A DNA stretch of 40,311 nt. Origin: Prevotella sp. (GTDB taxonomy: Bacteria; Bacteroidota; Bacteroidia; Bacteroidales; Bacteroidaceae). This document shows positions 1 through 8,665 of this stretch, one piece after another (positions within the stretch are counted from its first letter, which is position 1; every line of letters starts with the position of its first letter). The notes under the pieces were generated by a model. That model did not search any database, was not told where the DNA came from, and saw only the letters and a program-made list of their open reading frames with translations. The stretch is taken from contig JAFZAE010000188.1 of assembly GCA_017548385.1 (NCBI GenBank), forward strand, positions 1 through 40,311, read 5' to 3'. A program made the position numbers and the translations under genes.

Positions 1-317
1 ACACCATCTCCCATACGACGTACCACACCGGTTGCAAGATTCTCGCCATCAAGCGACTTGCGTACCCAAACACGCAAAGAGTCACAATACTTATTGGTAT
101 AGACGCCAGCACGTATGCCGACCAACTGATTGCCAGCATACGTTGTCAGCAAATCGGGTGTCACATAAACGGCGGCACTCACAAGCCCCTTAGTATTCAA
201 AACATAATTACTGGCTGTGGTAGCCACTTCACCATTGGAATAGCCTACAGGTACGACCATCGCCTTGCATACGCATCCCAATGATGCCATCAAAAATAAA
301 AGTAAAAATTTACGCAT
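1..317 (-). CDS. Secreted protein of unknown function, N-terminal part only
   Basis: The ATG is at 317 and the frame stays open to the window edge, giving the first 105 residues. Residues 1-20 form a signal peptide (Met-Arg-Lys, then a Leu/Phe-rich core ending near GCVCKA). The mature part is polar and contains the phrases AGNQLVGIRAGVY and SLRVWVRKSLDGENLA, a style I associate with repeat-bearing secreted proteins of Prevotella, but I cannot name a family. A cysteine lies in the signal region but does not sit in a good lipobox, so signal peptidase I export is more likely than a lipoprotein. Its promoter is probably the -7 box at 374-381. Confidence 0.75.
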   Translation of the reverse strand, partial: MRKFLLLFLMASLGCVCKAMVVPVGYSNGEVATTASNYVLNTKGLVSAAVYVTPDLLTTYAGNQLVGIRAGVYTNKYCDSLRVWVRKSLDGENLATGVVRRMGDG

Positions 318-373
318 AGAATTATTATTTTATTAAGTATTTCAAAACATACACCAAATCCATTTTTATTGTG

Positions 374-381
374 CAAATTTA
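374..381 (-). promoter_or_regulatory. Promoter -7 box for the partial secreted gene
   Basis: On the minus strand the box reads TAAATTTG, matching the Bacteroidota TAnnTTTG element. It lies about 57 nt before the ATG at 317. No clear TTTG is found 19-21 nt upstream, so only the -7 half is supported. Confidence 0.5.
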
Positions 382-459
382 GGCATTAATTGGTAAACCC
401 GAACTATGTTTCAGTTAAAAAGTGTTGAGTGAAGATATTATCTGATTTGAGGGAGAGGA

Positions 460-589
460 ATTGAAAATAAATCCCAATTTATTTTGCATTACGCTCGGCT
501 TGCATTACTTTGAATAAGATAAGCTTCGCCTCGGTATTGAAAATAAATCCCATTTTATTTTGCATTACGCTCGGCTTGCATTATCTTTG
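460..589 (+). repeat. Two tandem copies of a promoter-bearing repeat
   Basis: Copy A (460-512) and copy B (536-589) share almost the whole of a 53-54 nt unit that begins ATTGAAAATAAATCCCA and contains GCATTACGCTCGGCTTGCAT. They differ by one substitution in the middle and, near the end, by ATTACTTTG against ATTATCTTTG. Copy B holds a consensus promoter. Copy A has a shortened 18-nt spacer and an off-consensus -7 (TTACTTTG), so it looks decayed. A third copy lies on the minus strand at 21624-21678. Confidence 0.85.
559..589 (+). promoter_or_regulatory. Promoter of tRNA-Arg
   Basis: TTTG at 559-562, 19-nt spacer, TATCTTTG at 582-589: an exact match to the Bacteroidota housekeeping sigma promoter. 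The tRNA starts 12 nt after the -7 box. Confidence 0.85.
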
Positions 590-601
590 TACCCAAATTG
601 G

Positions 602-676
602 GGTCCCATAGTTCAATGGATAGAACAAGTCTCTCCTAAAGATTAGATCCGAGTTCGATTCTCGGTGGGACTACCA
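602..676 (+). tRNA. tRNA-Arg, anticodon CCT
   Basis: A full cloverleaf can be drawn. Acceptor 602-608 pairs with 666-672 (a G-T at the first pair). D stem GTTC/GAAC is 611-614/623-626. Anticodon stem AGTCT/AGATT encloses CTCCTAA, with anticodon CCT at 635-637 reading AGG. T stem CCGAG/CTCGG surrounds TTCGATT. The discriminator is A673 and CCA (674-676) is encoded in the DNA, unlike the tRNA-Gln in this window. Confidence 0.95.
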
Positions 677-681
677 AAACA

Positions 682-715
682 AAAATCCTATAAAAACACG
701 CCAAAGGATTTTCTA
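682..715 (+). terminator. Possible terminator after tRNA-Arg
   Basis: Inverted repeat AAAATCCT (682-689) and AGGATTTT (705-712) with a 15-nt loop, followed by CTAT rather than a long T run. It is weak in sequence terms but well placed 6 nt after the tRNA. Confidence 0.45.
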
Positions 716-808
716 TCAAAAACTACTGGAAACCATCTGTTCAAGAACCTATATACCTCTTTTTTTTGAGAAAATTATCTACTAAATCAACCAATTAAAA
801 ACCAACTT

Positions 809-2743
809 ATGAAAAAAATCTTTACACTTTTTGCTGTAGTACTTTGTACTATGAGTGCTAATGCGCAAGACGTCTACAATGCCATTGTTGACGGCAATCT
901 GGCACCAGAATTTGCTGCCGTAGCCGGTGAAGGTGGTGGTGTGGCCAACAACACCGTCAACGGACAGTCTGTGGTTGTCATGAATGCAGGAAAAGCCACT
1001 GTGACAGCTGTGGGAGGAACCACACCTGCCAATGATCCGGAAATTGGTGGTGCAGCCCAGCAGATTACCCCTGGAGCTCCTGTTGAAGGAAGAGAGAACA
1101 CCTACTACATTGAGTCAGTAAACGCATGGAACGATGTGAGTTGGGGAAAGAAAAACCAGGGCGACATCGACTTCTGGTATGTGACAGGAACTGGCAATCC
1201 CTATGTGGAAATGTATGCCCTTCAGAATTCTAAAGATGGCGAACTTATCGAGGGAAGCTACAAGGCTGACTATGTATATTACGAACCAGACGGCTCTATG
1301 GGTATGCCTATCACAGGTTTGTATTACAAGTTCACTGCCACCGCCAAAGGCGCATTCAAAGTGAAGGTATGGGCCAACAAAGGCAACCGCAAGACCTTCG
1401 TTGTGAATGCCAGCGATATGAAAGCACAGCCACTCTATGCATCTGGTTATATCAATGGTGTCAACGATTCTGAAGGCAAGAAGATGTTGCTTACCGTGGC
1501 ACAGGTAGACTCTGTACACCATGTATATATCTATGATGCCTACGACAAGATGGTAAGAGCCAATGAAGAGAATCCTGGCACATATACCGAGGAACAGTTG
1601 GCTGAAAAGAAAGCTGAGTGTGATGCCATGGCTGTGGAGCGTCAGTATGTTATTGGCAACGGCAACCAGAATTTCTGGGGCTGGTTGACATTCGATATCG
1701 AAGCTGGCGAAGAATACTGGGTGTTCCAGCACAGTTCACAGATTGGCTTCGGTGGCTTTGAGTTCCATGAAGGCAAGACTGCCGAGGAACTGATTTCTGG
1801 CATCGAAGCAGCCTATGTCTATACAACCAATTTCTCTACCTATGAGGATGAAGAAACTGGTGAGCGCGTGACCTGGAAAGGCGAGAAGATTGTTGGTGGC
1901 GGTGCGTTTACCTCCACAGAAGAAGAGGGTGCACCATTCGGTGACTATTTCCAAAACGTTTCTGGCCCATCACCTCGAATGAACTACTGTCTGTTGCCAG
2001 AGGATGTGCTGGCACACTCTGACAAGACACACGAGTTGACCATCGCTTTCTGGGTGAGTGCCGAAGGCTTTACTCCCGAGCAATATACCTACGCTCCGAT
2101 GTTTACTGCCTACGCACAAAAGAACAACCCCAATACCTGGCCTATGATGGCACTGCAGAGCCGTGGTCCAATCCAAGTGAACTGTGCTGGCTGGTGTGAC
2201 TTCGTTGGCGCACAGCATGTGAACGGCAAGGTGAACATCTATAACACGAATGCCTGGGAGGCTGGCGACGGTGCATACAACAGTGTCGGCAACTGGCTCG
2301 AGGATCAGAAGTGGCACTACTACACCGCCGTCTTCACAGATACCAATGCCAAGGTCTTCCTCGACGGAGAAGTGAAAAATGAATGGAACATCGATGGTGT
2401 GACCGAGGGTCAAGTTGCAAGTGGTCTCTTCACCAACGGGGCCGACTTGAAATATGTATGTCTCGGTGGCAACCAAGCATGGGACTGGAACGATAACGAC
2501 GCCCCCTTCCGCTTCGCACGTCTGATGATTAAGAACAGTAAGATGAGTGCTGGCGAAATTAAAGCACAGATGCTTGCCGACTTCCCTGGCTATGAGGAAT
2601 ATCAGAATGGTACTGGCATTGAGGGTGTGAACGTCACCAAGACCCGCACCAATGGTGCCATCTACAACCTTGCCGGACAGCGAGTGAATGATACTTATAA
2701 AGGCATCATCATCAAAGATGGCAAGAAGGTAATCAAGAAATAA
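809..2743 (+). CDS. Secreted LamG/concanavalin-A-like protein with short C-terminal sorting-type motif
   Basis: A 644-residue exported protein of unknown ligand. Residues 1-19 are a signal peptide ending SANA, with Gln20 as the predicted new N-terminus. Residues about 335-585 have the look of a LamG/concanavalin-type jelly roll: HELTIAFWVSAEGF, then WHYYTAVFTDTNAKVFLDG and a late FRFARLMIKNSKMSAGEI, the usual phrasing of sugar- or protein-binding LamG folds. The final 30 residues (GAIYNLAGQRV, then KGIIIKDGKKVIKK) are the short C-terminal motif common on Prevotella secreted proteins and related in style to type IX secretion signals. No catalytic motif is visible. It is monocistronic, with a strong terminator directly downstream, and I found no clear promoter between it and the tRNA. 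Confidence 0.8.
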   Translation: MKKIFTLFAVVLCTMSANAQDVYNAIVDGNLAPEFAAVAGEGGGVANNTVNGQSVVVMNAGKATVTAVGGTTPANDPEIGGAAQQITPGAPVEGRENTYYIESVNAWNDVSWGKKNQGDIDFWYVTGTGNPYVEMYALQNSKDGELIEGSYKADYVYYEPDGSMGMPITGLYYKFTATAKGAFKVKVWANKGNRKTFVVNASDMKAQPLYASGYINGVNDSEGKKMLLTVAQVDSVHHVYIYDAYDKMVRANEENPGTYTEEQLAEKKAECDAMAVERQYVIGNGNQNFWGWLTFDIEAGEEYWVFQHSSQIGFGGFEFHEGKTAEELISGIEAAYVYTTNFSTYEDEETGERVTWKGEKIVGGGAFTSTEEEGAPFGDYFQNVSGPSPRMNYCLLPEDVLAHSDKTHELTIAFWVSAEGFTPEQYTYAPMFTAYAQKNNPNTWPMMALQSRGPIQVNCAGWCDFVGAQHVNGKVNIYNTNAWEAGDGAYNSVGNWLEDQKWHYYTAVFTDTNAKVFLDGEVKNEWNIDGVTEGQVASGLFTNGADLKYVCLGGNQAWDWNDNDAPFRFARLMIKNSKMSAGEIKAQMLADFPGYEEYQNGTGIEGVNVTKTRTNGAIYNLAGQRVNDTYKGIIIKDGKKVIKK

Positions 2744-2763
2744 TCACAAATAGTAACAAAAGC

Positions 2764-2802
2764 AACACGGAGAAGCAGTTCACTTCTCCGTGTTACTTTT
2801 TA
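2764..2802 (+). terminator. Terminator of the LamG-like gene
   Basis: A perfect 12-bp stem (AACACGGAGAAG 2764-2775 with CTTCTCCGTGTT 2783-2794), a 7-nt loop and then ACTTTTTATT. It begins 20 nt after the stop codon. Confidence 0.9.
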
Positions 2803-2922
2803 TTGGGAGTGTGGGAATATAGGGCATTGCCTAAACTCTAAGCATATTGTTATAACGTATCAGATGATTAATCTGTTTATTTGACATAATCTGCTGTTTC
2901 AGCCTGCAATTTAAGATATGCC

Positions 2923-2965
2923 TAAAAATACGTTGAGGGCGGTCGAATCGACCGCCCTCAACGTA
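2923..2965 (-). terminator. Terminator of secDF
   Basis: 2929-2965 is a near-perfect palindrome, 18 nt each side of a single central A. On the minus strand it is followed by TATTTTTAGG. It lies 18 nt after the secDF stop and is the strongest hairpin in the window. Confidence 0.93.
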
Positions 2966-2983
2966 TAGAAAAAGTGTTGTATG

Positions 2984-5959
2984 TTATGCTTTTACTGTCT
3001 CTTCAGTTGTGTTCTTGGCTTCATCAGCCTTGATTTTACGTCCCATGGTAAGGTAAGCTGTAGGAGCAGCGATGAAGAGAGATGACAGTGTACCGAAGAT
3101 GACACCCAGGATTAAGGCAAACGAGAATCCACGGATGCTGTCACCACCAAGGAAGAAGATACAGAGCAATACGATCAATGTAGATACAGAGGTGTTGACT
3201 GTACGTGCCAAAGTCTGGTTGAGTGAATCATTGAAGAGTGTCTGCAAGTCACGCTTCTTGTAAAGGTTCAAATTCTCACGCACACGGTCGAACACCACCA
3301 CCTTATCGTTAATTGAGTAACCTATAACGGTAAGGATAGCACCGATGAACGTCTGATTAATCTCCAGTGAGAATGGTACGATAGCCCACAAAGCTGAGAA
3401 GAATCCTATCACGATAAGGGTATCAAATGCAAGAGCGACAATAGAACCAATGGAGAATGCCACATTGCGGAAGCGCAAGAGAATGTAGAGGAAGATGGCA
3501 ATCAGAGCCACAATGACACTGATGATAGCCTTCTGTGTCACATCACGAGCAATAGATGGTCCCACTGTGGTATTACTCTTGATAGCGCCGTTAGGATTAT
3601 CGCGATCCTGGAATTCATTGAAATCTTTCTGGCTTACCATATTTGCCTTCTTCAAGGCATTGTAAAGCCTGATTTCAGTTTCCTCGTCTACGGTGATAGA
3701 ATCTCCATACTCTTTCTTGTATTGTGCAGCAACTTGACTATCTTTGGCAATCTTATAGTTAGTTGATACACGGATTGTCTTGTTGTCAGTTCCCAATGCG
3801 ATACAACTCACCGTTGCCTCGTCCTTAAACTCATCCTGCAACACCTTTGTGATTTCCTCGGGCTCAACAGCCTTATCGAAATTCATCTGATAGTTACGGC
3901 CACCAGTAAAGTCAATGCTCAGGCTAAGACCTCTCACAATAAAGAAACCAATGAATATCAGTGCGGCGATACCCCAAAGGATATAGGATTTCTTGAAGTT
4001 GCCCATGAAATTAAAATGGGTGTTCTGCATGAGATTGCGTGAGAGTGGTGTGGTGAACGTCAGGTTGAGCCACTTATCTCTCTTATGCATGAACTCATAG
4101 ACAAGACGTGTGAGGAACACAGCGGTAAAGAACGAACAGCAGATACCGATGATAAGGGTAACTGCGAAGCCTTTCACTGGTCCAGTACCAATCATCAGCA
4201 GAATGACACCGGTGATGATAGATGTCAAGTTGGAGTCGAAGATTGCTGAGAAGGCATTGCTGTAACCAGAGGCAAGTGCCTGTCGCACATTCTTTCCCTT
4301 TCGCAATTCCTCCCTTGTACGTTCATAAATCAGCACGTTGGCGTCTACCGCCATACCCAATGTCAACACGATACCGGCTATACCTGGCATGGTAAGAGCA
4401 GACTGGAATGACGCCATGATACCCATGGTAAAGAAGAGGTTGATAATCAGCGCCGAGTTGGCCATCATACCAGGAATAAAACCATACATGAGCACCATGT
4501 AAATCATCAGCAGGATGAAAGCAACGATGAAGGAAATGATACCCTGACGGATAGACTGTGCACCGAGTGATGGTCCTACAACCTCTTCGTTGACAATTTT
4601 CACAGGCACTTTCATACGTCCAGACTTCAGCGTGTTGGCCAAGTCTTTTGTATCCTCCACAGTGAAGTTACCGCTAATCTGTGTGTTACCGCCTGTAATC
4701 TTTGTCATTACGTTTGGAGCACTATAGACTAAATTGTCAAGAACGATAGCCACTGGTTTGTTGACATTTTCTCCCGTGAGTTTTGCCCATGCGTTAGCAC
4801 CTTTCGTGTTCATCTGCATGGTCACGATAGCTCTATTACCATTTAGCTGGTCGAACTCATCCTTGGCATTTGTCACCACATCACCCTTGATAGCAAGATT
4901 TGTCTCCCTAACAGCATAAAGTTCATATACATGTTTTTGATCCTTAATGCGGTCTGTTGGTTTGGCACCCCATAGCAATCTCAAATCATCGGGAAGAATA
5001 TTAGCCTCTGGCGTATGGAGCAAACTGTCGATAGCAGGAATATCTGTATCAAGTGCCAGCAAGACAATACATCCCTGATCACTAAACATATTACCACCAT
5101 AAACCTTGCTCAACAATGGCCCCTGGTTTTCTGCTTGTTTGAGGTTGGCATCATCTTTCTTCGGGAGCGTATCTGACTTCTCAGCACTCTCTTCTTTTCC
5201 AGCCTCTTCCTTTTGTGGTTCTGCATTGTTTGCCTCAAGAGCTTTCAGCTTATTATTAAGTTCGTACAGTTGTGGTGTAATCTGGCTTGACTGATAGGTT
5301 TCCAAGAACTCCAGATTGGCACTTCCCTGCAACAACTTACGCATACGCTCTGGGTCTTTTACACCAGGCATTTCCACCATGATGCGTCTGCCATCTACAA
5401 TCTGTATGTTAGGCTGCACGACACCAAAACGGTCGATACGATTGACGATGACATTCCTTGCATCCTCTATAGTCTCTTCCATCTTCTGGTGAAGCACCTT
5501 TATTACATCCTTGTCTGTGGAATTGGGACCAAGATCTGAAATCTGTGAGGCAAAAATACCTGCCAATTGTCCTTTGTAGTGCTCATCAAGCAATTCGATG
5601 AAATCCTTCGACTCATCCTTTGCCCATTCTTCCTTGGCTGCTGTAAAAGCTTTCACAAAGTCAGCATCTTGACTATTGTTTGAAAGACTATTCACCATTT
5701 CGGGCACATCCACTTCGAGCATCACATTCATACCTCCCTTGAGGTCCAGTCCAAGACCAACTTGTGTCTCCAGACATTTCTGATATGAATAGATTCCCAG
5801 ATACTTGGCATTCTCCAAATACTCCAAGCTGTCTGCCGGTGTCTTTTGTTCTCCCGCAGCTTTCTCCATACGGCCTGACACAAAAGAGAAGGACAGATAG
5901 AATAAACTTGCCAGCGTCAACAAGACCGCTGTAACAATCACAATTCCTTTGTTTTGCAT
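2984..5959 (-). CDS. secDF: SecD-SecF fusion, protein translocase subunit
   Basis: A 991-residue inner-membrane protein that uses the proton gradient to pull exported polypeptides through SecYEG from the periplasmic side. The SecD half runs to about residue 640: first membrane helix at 5-28, GLGLDLKGGMNVMLEVD at 68-84, periplasmic P1 region, then five helices with LTLGMAVDANVLIYERTREE. The SecF half follows: helix near 650-670, SLSIDFTGGRNYQMNFD, and the helical block with TVIGYSINDKVVVFDRVREN. Fusion of the two is normal in this phylum. The region around residues 240-280 is a lysine/glutamate-rich, low-complexity insertion in the SecD periplasmic domain. The gene appears monocistronic, with a promoter at 6050-6081 and a strong terminator. 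The start is the only ATG before the first helix. Confidence 0.97.
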   Translation of the reverse strand: MQNKGIVIVTAVLLTLASLFYLSFSFVSGRMEKAAGEQKTPADSLEYLENAKYLGIYSYQKCLETQVGLGLDLKGGMNVMLEVDVPEMVNSLSNNSQDADFVKAFTAAKEEWAKDESKDFIELLDEHYKGQLAGIFASQISDLGPNSTDKDVIKVLHQKMEETIEDARNVIVNRIDRFGVVQPNIQIVDGRRIMVEMPGVKDPERMRKLLQGSANLEFLETYQSSQITPQLYELNNKLKALEANNAEPQKEEAGKEESAEKSDTLPKKDDANLKQAENQGPLLSKVYGGNMFSDQGCIVLLALDTDIPAIDSLLHTPEANILPDDLRLLWGAKPTDRIKDQKHVYELYAVRETNLAIKGDVVTNAKDEFDQLNGNRAIVTMQMNTKGANAWAKLTGENVNKPVAIVLDNLVYSAPNVMTKITGGNTQISGNFTVEDTKDLANTLKSGRMKVPVKIVNEEVVGPSLGAQSIRQGIISFIVAFILLMIYMVLMYGFIPGMMANSALIINLFFTMGIMASFQSALTMPGIAGIVLTLGMAVDANVLIYERTREELRKGKNVRQALASGYSNAFSAIFDSNLTSIITGVILLMIGTGPVKGFAVTLIIGICCSFFTAVFLTRLVYEFMHKRDKWLNLTFTTPLSRNLMQNTHFNFMGNFKKSYILWGIAALIFIGFFIVRGLSLSIDFTGGRNYQMNFDKAVEPEEITKVLQDEFKDEATVSCIALGTDNKTIRVSTNYKIAKDSQVAAQYKKEYGDSITVDEETEIRLYNALKKANMVSQKDFNEFQDRDNPNGAIKSNTTVGPSIARDVTQKAIISVIVALIAIFLYILLRFRNVAFSIGSIVALAFDTLIVIGFFSALWAIVPFSLEINQTFIGAILTVIGYSINDKVVVFDRVRENLNLYKKRDLQTLFNDSLNQTLARTVNTSVSTLIVLLCIFFLGGDSIRGFSFALILGVIFGTLSSLFIAAPTAYLTMGRKIKADEAKNTTEETVKA

Positions 5960-6049
5960 TTTTTATTTTATTGTTATTTTAATATATAATCAAGATGTGA
6001 AATCGTGAAATATACCCCATGACAGAGAGACCTATCACGGAATAGCGTG

Positions 6050-6081
6050 CAAAGATACGGAATTTTTCAGATTTAGGAAAA
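6050..6081 (-). promoter_or_regulatory. Promoter of secDF
   Basis: On the minus strand TATCTTTG (6050-6057) is preceded by a 20-nt spacer and TTTT (6078-6081) in place of TTTG. The leader to the ATG at 5959 is about 85 nt, AT-rich, and lacks a Shine-Dalgarno sequence. Confidence 0.7.
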
Positions 6082-6099
6082 TTTTATCCTTGCAATTAT

Positions 6100-7185
6100 T
6101 TATTTTTTAGGCTTTTGTCGTTTTTTTATGCTACAAATGATGGGGTAATGGTCGCTTAATTCGACATTTGTATTGATTTTACATTCGAATGGCTCCATGT
6201 CGTCGGAACACAACATATTGTCTATTCTCACATAGATTCCTTTGCTTTTGTGCGAAAAACCTGGTCCTATTCCAGTTTTGGTATAACAGTCTGTCAAATG
6301 CTTTGTGAGGATATGATGTGTATATGATATAGGGGTGTCATTAATGTCGCCACAAAGCACAATACTCATATTCTGGTGATTGTGGATATAATCAGATATC
6401 ATCTCAGCCTGCTTTGCCCTTATGACTGCGGAGGATTTCAACTTCTCGGCTATGGGCTGTTCGTCTATAGTTCCTCGTTTTCTTTTGACAAAGTCATCTA
6501 TTTCATCTTTCTCCCCATCAGTCAACTTTATACTTTCAAGATGGCAGTTGATGACAAGGAGCGTGTCCCCATCAACATCCAAATAGAAGGCTCCAGATAA
6601 ATTAGAAGAGGCATCAACCCGAATAAGCTCTTTTTCCAAAATAGGATATTTGCTACAAACAGCAACACACTCCTTACGTGGTGCAGACAAAACTCGTATA
6701 TAAGGATAGACTTTAGCGAGATATTTTTTTCTCAACGAGTCATGCTTATTGACATGATATTCCTGCAAACAAACAACATCGGCATTTTCCTTTATGATAA
6801 ACTCCGCCATTTTTCCTGGAGCGTCTTCAGTCTCCTTGTCCATGGAAAACCGGCATACATTGTAGGACATGATTTTCAGACTTCCCTCGGGGGCTTTATG
6901 GGGAATGTTGATAGGACAATACGACCTGATGAGAGGCAAACATAACAGCATACCAATGATGGGAATCCACAAATATCTGCGACGAACAAACAGCCAGAAG
7001 ACCAGAAACAAAAGATTAATCACCAAGGGAATGGGGAAAAACAAAGTCAACACCTCATAGGAGGGATGCTTCTCTGGACTTATCAACCCAGCATACCCCA
7101 TGATACACATCGCTACTATCACAACGATATTGACAGCAGCAATCATGCGAAAAATGAAAACACTTAGATTCCTGATAACGCTCAT
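6100..7185 (-). CDS. Membrane-anchored endonuclease/exonuclease/phosphatase (EEP) family protein
   Basis: 361 residues. Three hydrophobic segments lie in the first 100 residues (about 10-35, 46-68, 72-88). The EEP fold then runs from about 100 to the end: IMSYNVCRF with the conserved Asn, VVCLQEYH with the metal-binding Glu, VINCHLESIK, LCGDINDTP, and the closing LSDHYPI with the catalytic Asp-His pair. All key residues of the DNase I-like fold are present, so it should be an active metal-dependent phosphoesterase. The substrate (nucleic acid, lipid or sugar phosphate) cannot be read from the sequence. Its ATG overlaps the rhomboid stop by 4 nt, so the two are translationally coupled, a pairing that recurs in Bacteroidota. 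Confidence 0.85.
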   Translation of the reverse strand: MSVIRNLSVFIFRMIAAVNIVVIVAMCIMGYAGLISPEKHPSYEVLTLFFPIPLVINLLFLVFWLFVRRRYLWIPIIGMLLCLPLIRSYCPINIPHKAPEGSLKIMSYNVCRFSMDKETEDAPGKMAEFIIKENADVVCLQEYHVNKHDSLRKKYLAKVYPYIRVLSAPRKECVAVCSKYPILEKELIRVDASSNLSGAFYLDVDGDTLLVINCHLESIKLTDGEKDEIDDFVKRKRGTIDEQPIAEKLKSSAVIRAKQAEMISDYIHNHQNMSIVLCGDINDTPISYTHHILTKHLTDCYTKTGIGPGFSHKSKGIYVRIDNMLCSDDMEPFECKINTNVELSDHYPIICSIKKRQKPKK

Positions 7186-8105
7186 TTGTTTTTGTTGCTA
7201 CTCTCGAAAAGGAATTGTTTTTCCTCCTTTGTCAGACTGGCGTAGCCATTTTTGCGTATTTTATCAAGGATACGGTCGATTTCTTCCTCCGTGGCTTTCT
7301 TGTTGGCATTGTAGTCCCAGTCTGCCTTACGTGGACCTCCATCTGCATTGTCAGAACCTTTTGGTGTGCGCTGCTTCCATTTCTTTTTCAGGTTTCCAAA
7401 AACATCCCCTCCAGACCCACCAATACTACCATTGGCGGTAGGATGCTTTTTCCAATACATTATCAGCAGGAAGCCAAACAACATACCTCCGAGATGCGCG
7501 AAATGTGCCACATCATCACCACTTGTGCCAAGAGCCATAAAGAGCTCCAAGACCACATAGATCATCACAAACCACTTTGCTTTGATGGGCACAGGCAAAG
7601 GGAAAATGAATACACGTTCTTCAGGAAAGAGCATACCAAAAGCCAACAAGATGGCATAAATGGCGCCAGAGGCACCAACAGTGGTCCAAAGATTTAGATA
7701 CTCTCCTGTAGGAATCGTCTGCATAGTTCCATTTATAGATATTTTTACATATTCATAGGCAGACAAGTTCTCTACAGAATATTGTATATATTGTGTTAAT
7801 TCCTGTATAAGTCCCGCTCCAATTCCGCACAAAATGTAATAAAAAAGGAATTTTTTTGCGCCCCATACTCGCTCTACTACACAGCCAAACATCCATAACG
7901 CGAACATGTTAAAGAAGAGATGCATCCATCCGCCATGCATAAACATATATGTGAATAGCTGATAAATCGCAAAATCCTTGGCCATGAAAAAATGTAAACC
8001 CAAAACATTGTTGAGGTCTATAGTTTTTTCCAAGAGGACACATGCCAGAAATCCCAAAACATTTATTATCAACAAGTTTTTTGTAACAACAGGAATACTG
8101 CGCAT
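7182..8105 (-). CDS. Rhomboid-family intramembrane serine protease
   Basis: 307 residues, with about six membrane helices in residues 5-215 and a soluble C-terminal tail of about 90. Rhomboid landmarks are in order: FTYMFMHGGWMHLFFNMFAL (helix 2, HxxxN), GASGA with the catalytic Ser, and HFAHLGGMLFG with the catalytic His. The tail is charged and ends in a helical stretch (EEEIDRILDKIRKNGYASLT), a common C-terminal module of Bacteroidota rhomboids. I start it at the ATG at 8105. The frame can be extended to a TTG at 8117, but that adds only four residues. It is the first gene of the rhomboid-EEP pair. Confidence 0.92.
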   Translation of the reverse strand: MRSIPVVTKNLLIINVLGFLACVLLEKTIDLNNVLGLHFFMAKDFAIYQLFTYMFMHGGWMHLFFNMFALWMFGCVVERVWGAKKFLFYYILCGIGAGLIQELTQYIQYSVENLSAYEYVKISINGTMQTIPTGEYLNLWTTVGASGAIYAILLAFGMLFPEERVFIFPLPVPIKAKWFVMIYVVLELFMALGTSGDDVAHFAHLGGMLFGFLLIMYWKKHPTANGSIGGSGGDVFGNLKKKWKQRTPKGSDNADGGPRKADWDYNANKKATEEEIDRILDKIRKNGYASLTKEEKQFLFESSNKNK

Positions 8106-8136
8106 AATAAAAATCAATTATATTAAAAAAACACGG

Positions 8137-8144
8137 CAAAATTA
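8137..8144 (-). promoter_or_regulatory. Promoter -7 box for the rhomboid-EEP operon
   Basis: TAATTTTG on the minus strand, 32 nt before the ATG at 8105. The nearest TTTG upstream (8168-8171) is 23 nt away, longer than the usual 19-21, so the -33 half is doubtful. Confidence 0.55.
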
Positions 8145-8226
8145 CTAAAATTCTTCTTTATTACACACAAAATCAGCGTTATACATAGTTTTTTTGAGGT
8201 TTTTACTCATTTTTTTCCAATTTTTG

Positions 8227-8257
8227 TTTGTTTTATGAAATGATTCATCTATATTTG
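8227..8257 (+). promoter_or_regulatory. Promoter of the HU gene
   Basis: TTTG at 8227-8230, 19-nt spacer, TATATTTG at 8250-8257: a consensus match. The leader to the ATG at 8309 is about 45 nt. This rules out the longer reading frame that opens at 8228, since it would begin inside the promoter. Confidence 0.85.
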
Positions 8258-8308
8258 CCAAAAAATCATAAAGAAAATTCACATTTCACTCTTTTAATTA
8301 ACAAAATT

Positions 8309-8584
8309 ATGAATAAATCAGAATTAATCGACAAAATCGCAGCAAAAGCTGGATTGACAAAAGTGGATGCCAAAAAGGCATTGGACGCTACCACAGAAGT
8401 TATCAAAGAGGCTCTCGTAGCAGGTGACAAAGTAGCTCTTATTGGTTTTGGAACATTCAGTGTTGGTGTACGCGCCGCTCGTGAAGGTATCAATCCTCAA
8501 AACAAGGAACAGAAGATTCAGATTCCAGAGAAGAAAGTTGCCAAATTTAAGGCAGGTGCAGAACTGGCTGACTCTCTGAAATAA
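8309..8584 (+). CDS. hup: HU-family nucleoid DNA-binding protein
   Basis: 91 residues, the standard length of an HU monomer, starting MNKSELIDKIAAKAGLTK. The dimerisation helices occupy residues 1-40. The beta-saddle contains IGFGTFSV, and the DNA-binding arm spans roughly residues 55-75 with GINPQNKEQ in place of the common RNPQTG tip. The Ile-Asn-Pro-Gln core keeps the intercalating proline. The protein bends and coats DNA non-specifically. It is monocistronic, with a strong promoter and a strong terminator. The ATG at 8309 is chosen because it lies downstream of the promoter and matches the family start. Confidence 0.95.
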   Translation: MNKSELIDKIAAKAGLTKVDAKKALDATTEVIKEALVAGDKVALIGFGTFSVGVRAAREGINPQNKEQKIQIPEKKVAKFKAGAELADSLK

Positions 8585-8607
8585 TTTGTAATAAAAATTC
8601 CGAATAT

Positions 8608-8649
8608 AAAAATCAGGCTCACGTATTTTTGCGTGAGCCTGATTTTTTT
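8608..8649. terminator. Bidirectional terminator between HU and kduD
   Basis: A perfect 16-bp stem (AAAAATCAGGCTCACG 8608-8623 with its complement 8632-8647) and an 8-nt loop. It has a T run on the plus side and, because of its A-rich left arm, a T run on the minus side too. It sits between the convergent HU and kduD stops. Confidence 0.9.
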
Positions 8650-8665
8650 CCCTGATACCTGGGTT

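Noticed and set aside
2801..2920. Small RNA or gene between the two terminators
   Set aside because: No promoter, start codon with coding pattern or stable stem was seen. It appears to be plain spacer between convergent genes.
8106..8117. Longer rhomboid frame beginning at 8117
   Set aside because: The codon there is TTG and adds only four residues. An ATG at 8105 leads straight into the family's N-terminus.
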